A DNA stretch of 14,009 bases from JACIWG01 sp049969935 (GTDB taxonomy: Archaea > Thermoproteota > Nitrososphaeria > JACIWG01): positions 1 through 14,009 of the forward strand of contig JBMFNX010000034.1 of NCBI GenBank assembly GCA_049969935.1, written 5' to 3'. The notes beneath the pieces are model-generated. The model was not told where the DNA came from. It did no database searches and was given only the letters and a program-made list of their open reading frames with translations. Shown one piece after another: positions 7,105 to 14,009 of the stretch. Position 1 is the stretch's first letter. Every line of letters starts with the position of its first letter. A program made the translations under genes and the position numbers.

Positions 7105-8319
7105 TTGAAGTATAAAACTTTAGACGATGTTAACGTTAAAGGTAAAACTGTAATAGTAAGAGTTGACTTCAACTCTACAGTGGACCCGGAAACAAAAAAA
7201 CTTTTAGACGATGAAAGGATAAAACTTCATTCTGTAACAGTAAAAGAGTTAGCTGATAAGGGTGCTAAAGTTATAGTTTTAGCCCACCAGGGTAGACCAG
7301 GCGACCCTGACTTCATAAGCTTAGAACAGCATGCTAGACGTTTAGAGGAAATTTTGAATAAGAAGGTTAAGTTTGTAGCCGATGTAATTGGAGAAAGAGC
7401 TTTAGAAGCAGTTAAATCGTTAGAAGCCGGTGAAATACTATTATTGGACAATGTAAGAAGCTTGCCTGATGAGATGGCTAAAAGGTCTATTGAAGAACAT
7501 TCTAGATCAGCCATTGTTAAGGCACTGGCCCCATTAGCTGACCTTTTTGTCATAGACGCTTTTGCAGCAGCACATCGTGCGCACGCATCCATTGTAGGCT
7601 TTATTCCAGTGCTTCCTACAGTTTTTGGAAGAGTTATGGAGAAGGAGGTTTCAGCTATAGAGAAGATTAGGTCTGTAGAAAATAGGCCTATAGTCTACGT
7701 TTTAGGAGGATCCAAGGTTAAAGAGGGTGTTGAAATTTCAGAATACATTCTCTTGAATGATAGAGTCGACCACATACTTACTGGCGGTCTTGTCGCACAA
7801 CTTTTCCTATACGCTAGAGGAATTAGCTTGGGTGAAGCAAATGTTAGGGTGTTGAATGAAAGGGGCTTGCTTGACATGGTTCCGAAGGCTAAATCTCTTC
7901 TAGAACGTTTTCCAGAAAAAATTTTTGTACCCGAAGATTTGGCTGTAAAATTTAATGGCAGTAGACGTGAGCTTAATGTTAAAGAATTGCCTACAGAGTA
8001 CGAGATATCTGACATAGGTTCAAGGACGATGGAAAATTATTCTAAAATCCTTTCTAAGGCTAAAGCTGTATTCTTGCATGGTCCAATGGGCGTTTACGAG
8101 GAAAGCAAGTTTATTGAAGGCACGAGGACAGTTTTTGGGGCTGCTGTTGAATCTGGTGCTTTCACTGTAGCTGGAGGCGGTCACACTATAGCTGCATTAA
8201 GTAGGCTAGGATTATATGATAAGGTATCATATGTCAGCTCTGGCGGAGGCGCTCTACTGGAAGCCATAATGGGAAGAAAATTGCCTGTAATTGAGGCGAT
8301 GGAAAAATATCAAAATTAA
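7105..8319 (+). CDS. pgk: Phosphoglycerate kinase, archaeal type
   Basis: Transfers phosphate between 1,3-bisphosphoglycerate and ADP, the partner step of GAPDH, in the cytoplasm. The protein is 404 residues, normal for the family. Visible motifs: substrate-binding VRVDFN (18-23), HQGRPG (61-66), LLLDNVR (112-118), DAFAAAHRAHAS (151-162), the GGSKV hinge motif (201-205), nucleotide-binding GPMGVYE (326-332), and GGGHT (357-361), the last being the archaeal form of the bacterial GGGDT. SGGGA lies at 379-383. Start is TTG with a good ribosome binding site. It is co-transcribed with gap. It converges with the minus-strand surface-protein gene; stops are 7 bases apart. LDNVRS in place of the commoner LENVRF is a mild variation. 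Confidence 0.96.
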   Translation: MKYKTLDDVNVKGKTVIVRVDFNSTVDPETKKLLDDERIKLHSVTVKELADKGAKVIVLAHQGRPGDPDFISLEQHARRLEEILNKKVKFVADVIGERALEAVKSLEAGEILLLDNVRSLPDEMAKRSIEEHSRSAIVKALAPLADLFVIDAFAAAHRAHASIVGFIPVLPTVFGRVMEKEVSAIEKIRSVENRPIVYVLGGSKVKEGVEISEYILLNDRVDHILTGGLVAQLFLYARGISLGEANVRVLNERGLLDMVPKAKSLLERFPEKIFVPEDLAVKFNGSRRELNVKELPTEYEISDIGSRTMENYSKILSKAKAVFLHGPMGVYEESKFIEGTRTVFGAAVESGAFTVAGGGHTIAALSRLGLYDKVSYVSSGGGALLEAIMGRKLPVIEAMEKYQN

Positions 8320-8321
8320 AA
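8303..8321 (-). terminator. T-rich tract ending the minus-strand operon
   Basis: Just past the surface-protein stop, the minus strand reads GGTTTTAATTTTGATATTTTT, three T-runs within the 3' end of pgk. This is a plausible archaeal T-tract terminator. Confidence 0.3.
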
Positions 8322-8326
8322 CCCTT

Positions 8327-11062
8327 CTACTTTACATTATTTTCCTTTAACTTTCTTTTTTTGGAATATGTTAGCCAAAACATTATTGCTGTAGCAACTG
8401 TAATTGGTAAAGCTACCATTATAATATTTGATATCTTCCATTCGAGCTTCCATTGTGCCCTAATATTATATGGTTTAACCATTTTTAATGTCACCATTGG
8501 CTCTGTACTTTCAATGTCCCCACGCCATCCTTCGAATGAATAGTATGTGAAAAAGTCTCTATCTACTGTAAGATCCAAAATATAGAATGTTACTTCAACA
8601 CCCTCATTATACCATTTTGAAGGATTCTGCTGCATAGTCTTAGAAAGTACTTGAGAATGTTCTGATGAAACGTTGAGAAAATATTGTGTTATAAAGACTG
8701 CATGCACGTTTGCTGGACCGTTTAAGACGATCTGTCCCACTGGAGATGTTGATGAAATGTTACCTCTCCATTCCACAAAAACTTTCCTTATCCCCTCAGA
8801 AACGTTTATGGTAGAATTTATTATCCTAAACACGGCCTTTTGAGAAGAATTATACCATCCCGTCCCTTCAGTATCGCCAAAGTCGGAGGTAACTTTCAAA
8901 TAATATTGCACATAATATGTTATGTTTACTGTCCTAGGCTCATCTAGCTTTAAAGCAACATTCCTTAAAGAAGTAAGGATACCATCATATTTGCATTGAG
9001 AGAAAACATATCTAACATTTTCTCCAACATATACTTGTTCTGGCGCCTCTATTTCAACATCCGCTCCCTCATCGTACCAGTAGTCTCCCGAAAAAGGTTG
9101 TATCCTAACATTATTCAAGTTTAGGGTGCTTGGTGTCATCAAAATGTTAAGCTTATACTGTTTCTTCCACAAAATTTTCTCATAAACTGGTCCAAAAACG
9201 TTTATAGTAGCTTTTCTAGATAAACCACTATAGGCTCCAGGTCCAGTTCCCTCCCATCCCATAAAAACTATTCTTGTACCTGTTGTATTATATGATTCTA
9301 TTGGTAATATTGTGGCCTCCACCTTTGTACCATTCTCGTACCACTGGTCTGGGATTGAAGGTGAAAGGTCATAGAGGAAATATTTTGGCGCCTCTACTGT
9401 CAGCCTATATTCTATAGTATATTTTGCGGTAAGTGTTGTGTTTGAATCCACTTTAATTGTCAACTGGCTTTTTTCCACTCCTAAATTTTCCCAAACCTTA
9501 AACCTGTATCTCGTGTCTGAAGTTATGTTTGAAACGTTTTCTACGACAATATTAACTGTTCCAGCATATGCTTCTATCCTAGCTGTACCATCTGTGTTCG
9601 TATAATATCTAGTCCCATTTACTGTAATCTTTAGGTTTTGTATCGGTTTCCCATTTATGCTGGCTGCCCTAAATTCTATAACTATAGGCTCCCTCACATC
9701 TATCACATTTGTAGTCCAAGTTTCTTTGAATTCGTCGTTTCCCTCCCATAATGCTTTTACTGTGAACAGGCCTGCCTCAGTTGGCTTATAAACGAACTTG
9801 AAAGCTCCAAATTTATCAGTTAAAGTCCATCCTATTTCCTTCCACATGCCTTCGTCTTGAATGTAAAATTTTATTGTCTGGTTTGAAAGTTTCGGGTCAA
9901 TTGTTCCTTCAAATGTTACATTGTTTCCTAATCCTATAACCTTTGGATTAACTTCTAATGTGATCTTTGCAAAAGGTTTTCTAGTGAATGTGATAACCCT
10001 AGTTTTTGTGCATGCTATAAGATAGTTCGGGCTTTCGTCATTAAAGGCTATGGAAACGTCCGTAGTTGTTGATACTGTGTAGCTCCAAAGAGTTTCTCCC
10101 ATAAACTTTGTTACCCCAACTTTTCCCCCTGAAGTCCAAGCTATGTAATCTAAGTTCTTGTCACCAACAATCTTTACAACATTGGATGATACAACAATTT
10201 TACTATCTTCATTTGTAAGAGGCTTATAATAAAATATGGTACCATTACTTAAGCCTACAGCAATCCTTCCACCATCATATGAGATTGCTGATGAAATACA
10301 TTGGGTGTTTGAAAAGACTATTTTTTCTAAAACATACAATGTGTCAGTTCTAAGAATATAGAGTTCATTTTTTGTTGTTACAGTAGCAAAGAATCCGAAG
10401 CTTGAAACCTTTAATGATGTTATAGAATCATCTAATTTTATACTATTAATAATTATCCCCTCTCCAGGGTCTACTAATGCTACTGTTCCATCATATAATC
10501 CGGCAAGTATTCTATAGAAGGGTTCATCACAGTCTATTGCAATTATTTTTGAAGTCATCCTAGTATTCCATTTCACTACCACATTTCCAGGTACATTGGC
10601 GTCCACACGTGTTATATTTCCATCTGAAGTAGTGTAGACTATCGTATACTCTCTATCCACCTTTTTTGGCAAAATAATGTTTTCAACCGTAGAATTTGCT
10701 TTAAAAACTGTAATTTTATAGTTCGTCCTATTATAGACGCTTATAAATGTGCCATTAATAATGGAAACTATGTAGCTTCCACTACCATGCACTACCACTC
10801 CATCTATCATGTCACCGTATCTTGCTGGAAGATATTCTAGTCTCTTATCTCCATCAATTGTACTTAATCCTATAACAAAAGACCTGTTTATAGCGTAAAC
10901 TAAACTCTGGTCACCTGTTAATGAAATCCTATACTTTTCAATTGCAAAATTTTCTATATTTTTTGCCCAAGTTGGAGAATTATCGTATGCCAGTACAGTA
11001 TAAATTATATTTGGAATTAAAAGTAAAGTTAGTACGATGGCTAAAACTAGTTTTGTTTTCAT
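8327..11062 (-). CDS. Secreted, membrane-anchored beta-propeller and repeat-domain surface protein
   Basis: Large cell-surface protein of 911 residues; function unknown. Residues 1-26 are a signal peptide (basic start, then LVLAIVLTLLLIPNIIYTVLA). Residues about 30-360 show recurring strand patterns with DGTVALV, DGGRIAVGLSNGT and similar turns, typical of a WD40/PQQ-like beta-propeller. About 365-455 looks Ig-like (VTFEGTI...FVYKPTEAGLFTVKALWEG). About 458-550 is a small beta-sandwich module (GKPIQNLKITVNG...TDGTARIEAYAG). Four diverged repeats of about 80 residues follow (551-875). Residues 878-897 form a membrane helix followed by the basic tail KKRKLKENNVK, so the body faces outside. Many NxS/T sites suggest N-glycosylation. 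It lies 27 bases after the Ca2+-ATPase gene and is probably co-transcribed. There is no catalytic motif; a sensor, adhesin or S-layer-associated role is possible. Confidence 0.82.
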   Translation of the reverse strand: MKTKLVLAIVLTLLLIPNIIYTVLAYDNSPTWAKNIENFAIEKYRISLTGDQSLVYAINRSFVIGLSTIDGDKRLEYLPARYGDMIDGVVVHGSGSYIVSIINGTFISVYNRTNYKITVFKANSTVENIILPKKVDREYTIVYTTSDGNITRVDANVPGNVVVKWNTRMTSKIIAIDCDEPFYRILAGLYDGTVALVDPGEGIIINSIKLDDSITSLKVSSFGFFATVTTKNELYILRTDTLYVLEKIVFSNTQCISSAISYDGGRIAVGLSNGTIFYYKPLTNEDSKIVVSSNVVKIVGDKNLDYIAWTSGGKVGVTKFMGETLWSYTVSTTTDVSIAFNDESPNYLIACTKTRVITFTRKPFAKITLEVNPKVIGLGNNVTFEGTIDPKLSNQTIKFYIQDEGMWKEIGWTLTDKFGAFKFVYKPTEAGLFTVKALWEGNDEFKETWTTNVIDVREPIVIEFRAASINGKPIQNLKITVNGTRYYTNTDGTARIEAYAGTVNIVVENVSNITSDTRYRFKVWENLGVEKSQLTIKVDSNTTLTAKYTIEYRLTVEAPKYFLYDLSPSIPDQWYENGTKVEATILPIESYNTTGTRIVFMGWEGTGPGAYSGLSRKATINVFGPVYEKILWKKQYKLNILMTPSTLNLNNVRIQPFSGDYWYDEGADVEIEAPEQVYVGENVRYVFSQCKYDGILTSLRNVALKLDEPRTVNITYYVQYYLKVTSDFGDTEGTGWYNSSQKAVFRIINSTINVSEGIRKVFVEWRGNISSTSPVGQIVLNGPANVHAVFITQYFLNVSSEHSQVLSKTMQQNPSKWYNEGVEVTFYILDLTVDRDFFTYYSFEGWRGDIESTEPMVTLKMVKPYNIRAQWKLEWKISNIIMVALPITVATAIMFWLTYSKKRKLKENNVK
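8338..8362 (+). terminator. T-rich tract after pgk
   Basis: Starting 19 bases after the pgk stop, the plus strand is rich in T (ending CTTTCTTTTTTT). It overlaps the lysine-rich C-terminal codons of the convergent gene, so the run partly reflects that coding sequence, but it could also end gap-pgk transcription. Confidence 0.35.
8438..9412 (-). repeat. Four tandem repeats of about 80 residues in the surface protein
   Basis: Residues 551-875 hold four diverged copies of a module. Each begins with a Y-x-L strand (EYRLTV, QYKLNI, YYLKVT, QYFLNV), then WY followed by a gap and G/S (QWYENGTKV, YWYDEGADV, GWYNSSQKA, KWYNEGVEV), then an aromatic strand and usually W-x-G (FMGWEGTG, VFSQCKYDG, VEWRGN, FEGWRGD). 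The pattern resembles the InlB-B/Flg_new-like repeats common in archaeal and bacterial surface proteins. The copies differ too much for recent duplication. Confidence 0.65.
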
Positions 11063-11089
11063 TCCACAATTTATCTATATTAACTGTTT

Positions 11090-13822
11090 TTATGGCTTTC
11101 TATTTTTACCTAAAACTGTCTTTGCAATTTCGACTGCAGCAAATATTCCTAGTGCAGAAAGTATTCCAAGAGTCCAATCCTCTATTGTGGGATAGGTTAC
11201 ACCAAATGCTTCATGTAATGAGGGAACATATAATATTAGAAGCTGTAATGCTAGTGAGCTTGCGACAGCCAGCCAAAGATATTTGTTCGAAAATGGCTGC
11301 GACCTTATAATTGGGCGGCTCAATGAATGGCAGGCTATTGCGATCGCGAGTTCGCATACGATCATGACCGTCAAAAGCTCTGTCCTAGGCTCAATAAGCT
11401 CCCTTTCATCAAATGTCATGAAATATGTTGTTTCAGTAGATATTGTTAGGAGAAAGTTTGTAAGCAGTATTGCTGTAAGCAGTGCTGGAACCATTATAAA
11501 GAATGTTGCAAACTCTCTCCTACTTATTAGACTGGATTTCGGATCCCTAGGCTTTCTCCTCATCACATCCTCTTCAGGTGGGTCTATTCCTAACGCGAGT
11601 GCTGGTAATCCGTCTGTTGTTAGGTTCACCCAAAGTATCTGTACAGCTGTTAATGGTAAGGGTAGTCCAGCTAATGTTGCAACAAGCATTATTGCAATTT
11701 CAGCAATATTGCACTGTAGAAGGTATGTTAAATATTTCTTAATGTTGTCAAATATTCTTCTACCCTCCTTAACCGCATTAACTATTGTTGAAAAGTTGTC
11801 GTCCGCGAGAATCATGTCAGAAGTCTCTTTCGTCACCTCCGTTCCAGTTATGCCCATGGCTACACCAATATCCGCCATCTTTAGTGCTGCAGCATCATTT
11901 ATTCCATCACCAGTCATAGCGACAACATAACCCTTACTCTTTAGCGCTTTCACTATCTTCGTCTTATGTTCTGGCGAAACTCTAGCATAAACTTTAACCT
12001 TCTCAACAATTTCATTAAATCTTTCTTCAGAAATATTTTCTAATTCTGCTCCAGTAAGTACAAGGTTATCTTCTTCACTGAGAAGGCCCAACTCTTTTGC
12101 TACTGCAACAGCCGTAAGCTTATGGTCTCCTGTAATCATAACAACCTTTATTCCAGCCTCCCTACAGAGTCTTATCGCATCCTTAACCTCCTCTCTCGGT
12201 GGGTCAATCATTCCCTCGATACCCAAAAATATGAAATCTTTTTCAAACTCTTTTTCATCTAACTTCTCAGGAACACTCTTAACCTCCTTATATGCTATAG
12301 CAAGATTCCTTAAAGCTTCCGAAGCCATCTTCTCGTTAGCCTCAAGAATCTTTCTTCTCTCCTCCTCAGTCAACTTAACACGCTTTCCATTTTTCATAAC
12401 CCACTTACACCTTTCTAAGACAACTTCAGGCGCACCCTTCATTACAGCAAGCATTTTATCCGAATCAGGCATTTTATGTATCGTGGTCATCCTCTTCCTC
12501 TCTGAAGTAAATGGTATTTCATTAACTCTTGAATATCTGCTAAGCTCCTCTTCACCTATTCCAGCCTTTCTTGCTGCAACCACCAACGCCCCTTCTGTAG
12601 TATCTCCACTTATACACCATCTATTGCTTTCAAAAAAGAGTTTTGCATCATTACATAATGCTCCAGCCTTTAAAAGAAAATATAGTGTTTCAATCTTTAA
12701 AGGCTCTATCTTTTTACCTTCAAGATAAAATTCGCCCTTAGGCTCGTATCCTACACCACTAACTTCAACAATCTTATCTTCAACAAAAATCTTTTTAACA
12801 GTCATTTCACCCTTTGTCATTGTACCAGTTTTATCAGCACATATTATCGAAGTACTACCTAACGTTTCAACAGCCGGCAGTCTTCTCACGATAGCCTTTC
12901 TTTTAGCCATCTCGTACATTCCAATTGCAAGTGAGCCTGTTACTACAGCGGGCAATGCTTCAGGTACAGCTGCTACAGCCAAGCTTATACCCCAAAGTAT
13001 CATGTCAATCAGCTTGTACCCTCTTAATATTCCTAGGAAGGCGACAAGTGCACAAACACTAAGAGCAAATATTGTTAACCACTTACCTATAGCATTCATT
13101 CTTTTTTCCAGAGGCGTTTCAATCTTCTCTTCCTCTTGAACAGTCTTAGCTATCTTACCAAATTCGGTGTTCATTCCAGTTGCAACAGCAACCCCTAACC
13201 CTCTTCCATAGGTCACAACAGTTCCACTGAAGGCCATGTTAACTCTATCAGAAACTATAGTGTCTTCAGGTAAAGGTTCAACATCCTTTTCAACTGGAAC
13301 AGATTCACCGGTCAAAGGTGCTTCATCAACTTTTAAATTATAGACTTCAATAAGCCTAACATCAGCTGGAATCCTGTCTCCAGCCCTTAACACAACAATA
13401 TCTCCTGGAACAATTTCCTTTGAAGAAAGCACCTTCTCTCTTCCCTCTCTTATCACTGTTGCCGACGGTGCAGCAAGCTTTTTCAAAAGTTGTACAGCCT
13501 TTTCAGAACGATACTCTTGCACAAAACCTAAGACTGCTGAAGCTATAACTATAGCAAATATTACAATTGCATCAAGAACTTCTCCAATAAGAAGTGAAAA
13601 GCCTGTTGCAGCAATCAAAAGCAGGATCAGGATGTTCTCAAATTGTTCGACAAAAATTTTCCATGCAGGTGTAGCCTTCTCTCTTTTAATTTCATTAAAA
13701 CCGTATATTGCAAGCCTCTTTTTCGCCTCATCTTCACTTAAACCTTCCAATGATGTGCCAAGCTTGTCTAATACATCATTTATTTTGAGTGAATGCCATT
13801 TTATATCAGATTGAAGTGCCAT
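11090..13822 (-). CDS. P-type Ca2+-transporting ATPase (class IIA, SERCA/PMR1-like)
   Basis: ATP-driven cation pump in the cytoplasmic membrane, most likely exporting Ca2+. Length is 910 residues from ATG 13822. It contains the N-terminal cation-ATPase domain (about 5-75), actuator motif LTGES (170-174), phosphorylation motif DKTGTMT (Asp330), KGAPE in the nucleotide-binding domain (462-466), MITGD (562-566) and the hinge TGDGIND (637-643). Ion-site residues match SERCA: Glu288 in PEALP (M4), Asn705 and Glu708 (M5), Asn733, Thr736 and Asp737 in WVNLTTDGLPALALG (M6). In M8, Glu824 sits two residues earlier than SERCA Glu908 when aligned on the SLS motif, so one of the two sites may differ. Ten membrane helices are expected. 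The frame extends to GTG 13834, but GGTGGAG there is a good ribosome binding site for ATG 13822. It is the first gene of a likely operon with the surface protein. Confidence 0.93.
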   Translation of the reverse strand: MALQSDIKWHSLKINDVLDKLGTSLEGLSEDEAKKRLAIYGFNEIKREKATPAWKIFVEQFENILILLLIAATGFSLLIGEVLDAIVIFAIVIASAVLGFVQEYRSEKAVQLLKKLAAPSATVIREGREKVLSSKEIVPGDIVVLRAGDRIPADVRLIEVYNLKVDEAPLTGESVPVEKDVEPLPEDTIVSDRVNMAFSGTVVTYGRGLGVAVATGMNTEFGKIAKTVQEEEKIETPLEKRMNAIGKWLTIFALSVCALVAFLGILRGYKLIDMILWGISLAVAAVPEALPAVVTGSLAIGMYEMAKRKAIVRRLPAVETLGSTSIICADKTGTMTKGEMTVKKIFVEDKIVEVSGVGYEPKGEFYLEGKKIEPLKIETLYFLLKAGALCNDAKLFFESNRWCISGDTTEGALVVAARKAGIGEEELSRYSRVNEIPFTSERKRMTTIHKMPDSDKMLAVMKGAPEVVLERCKWVMKNGKRVKLTEEERRKILEANEKMASEALRNLAIAYKEVKSVPEKLDEKEFEKDFIFLGIEGMIDPPREEVKDAIRLCREAGIKVVMITGDHKLTAVAVAKELGLLSEEDNLVLTGAELENISEERFNEIVEKVKVYARVSPEHKTKIVKALKSKGYVVAMTGDGINDAAALKMADIGVAMGITGTEVTKETSDMILADDNFSTIVNAVKEGRRIFDNIKKYLTYLLQCNIAEIAIMLVATLAGLPLPLTAVQILWVNLTTDGLPALALGIDPPEEDVMRRKPRDPKSSLISRREFATFFIMVPALLTAILLTNFLLTISTETTYFMTFDERELIEPRTELLTVMIVCELAIAIACHSLSRPIIRSQPFSNKYLWLAVASSLALQLLILYVPSLHEAFGVTYPTIEDWTLGILSALGIFAAVEIAKTVLGKNRKP

Positions 13823-13841
13823 TATATTCTCCACCTTAATA

Positions 13842-13863
13842 TTTATAAAAAAATTTTTATAAA
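13842..13863. promoter_or_regulatory. Palindromic double TATA element upstream of the Ca2+-ATPase gene
   Basis: Arms TTTATAAAAA (13842-13851) and TTTTTATAAA (13854-13863) are perfect reverse complements with a 2-base AA spacer. Each arm contains a TATA box readable on either strand. For the ATPase, the near copy places a start at about 13822, which is the ATG itself (leaderless); the far copy gives about 13833. In the other direction transcription would run toward the structured segment at 13946-14004. It may be a bidirectional promoter, an operator, or simply an AT-rich promoter. Confidence 0.45.
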
Positions 13864-13945
13864 CTTTAGTTATAACAAAAAGTTTATACTACTTTCAATA
13901 CAAAAAATTTTAAGTATAATGTTGAAAAAGTTTTAGCAAATGAAG

Positions 13946-14004
13946 GGGCTTGGGGAAACAAAGAAACCCCACACTCTTTAGAGGTGGGATGAATTTGTGT
14001 CCCC
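13946..14004 (+). mobile_element. Possible orphan IS200/IS605-type right end (omega-RNA-like structure)
   Basis: The segment is much more GC-rich than its surroundings and folds well. The inner hairpin is CCCAC-A-CTC, loop TTTA, GAG-GTGGG (13968-13987), with one bulged A. An outer stem pairs GGGGAAACA (13952-13960) with TGTGTCCCC (13996-14004), 8 of 9 positions. A GAAACCCC...CTTTAG...GTGGGATGAATTTG layout is reminiscent of right ends of IS605/IS1341-type elements, where it overlaps the end of tnpB and the omega RNA scaffold. No tnpB or tnpA precedes it: the frame reading into it (ending KGLGETKKPHTL) has no zinc-finger or RuvC motif. So this is a remnant, a non-autonomous derivative, or an unrelated structured RNA. 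The window ends here. Confidence 0.35.
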
Positions 14005-14009
14005 AATGC

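Noticed and set aside
8327..11062. Assignment of the propeller protein as a PQQ-dependent dehydrogenase or BamB
   Set aside because: The propeller repeats lack PQQ-binding tryptophan-docking regularity and catalytic residues. The Ig-like and repeat domains plus a C-terminal anchor point to a surface protein instead.
11283..11930. Plus-strand open frame of 215 residues opposite the Ca2+-ATPase gene
   Set aside because: The minus-strand frame here encodes the conserved hinge and M5-M8 segments of the pump. The plus frame shows no domain and is a shadow.
13919..13981. Short plus-strand frame ending KGLGETKKPHTL as a TnpB C-terminus
   Set aside because: Upstream residues in the same frame lack the zinc-ribbon CxxC pairs and the RuvC motif. 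The frame is open mostly because the DNA is AT-rich. It is kept only as context for the structured segment.

Overview
The window looks like a piece of an archaeal chromosome, probably from the Thermoproteota (TACK) side and possibly an anaerobe or thermophile; this is inferred from gene types only. Supporting signs are an archaeal-type phosphoglycerate kinase, a minimal SufC-SufB pair without SufD, SufS or SufE, TATA boxes 25-35 bases ahead of starts with very short or absent leaders, TTG and GTG starts preceded by GGTG-type ribosome binding sites, AGA/AGG-rich arginine use, and T-run terminators. The lineage cannot be fixed more closely from sequence alone.

Layout. Bases 1-314 hold no certain gene, only a doubtful small ORF on the minus strand. 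Then come ppsA (phosphoenolpyruvate synthase, +), a two-gene sufC-sufB operon (+, genes overlapping by 4 bases), and a GNAT acetyltransferase (+). An unrecognised 224-residue protein follows on the minus strand, converging on the acetyltransferase and divergent from the next gene. A gap-pgk operon (+) encodes a bacterial-type glyceraldehyde-3-phosphate dehydrogenase and an archaeal-type phosphoglycerate kinase. On the minus strand a P-type Ca2+-ATPase gene is followed, 27 bases later, by a large secreted, membrane-anchored protein made of a beta-propeller and tandem repeats. The right edge has an AT-rich promoter palindrome and a structured segment resembling the right end of an IS200/IS605-family element.

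How the genes fit together. PpsA, GAPDH and PGK are the enzymes of gluconeogenesis and the lower reversible Embden-Meyerhof path: PpsA makes PEP from pyruvate, and PGK and GAPDH carry 3-phosphoglycerate up to glyceraldehyde-3-phosphate. SufC and SufB form an ATP-driven Fe-S cluster assembly scaffold. The ATPase and the surface protein are probably one transcription unit, with one partner moving cations across the membrane and the other displaying a large glycosylatable domain outside it.

Most of the window is housekeeping. I did not find a clearly new multi-gene system. The points most worth a second look are the bacterial GAPDH in an archaeal operon, three AT-rich palindromes at promoters (two sharing a TTTCAT/ATGAAA half-site), the ATPase/surface-protein pair, the orphan IS605-like end, and the unknown 224-residue protein beside gap.
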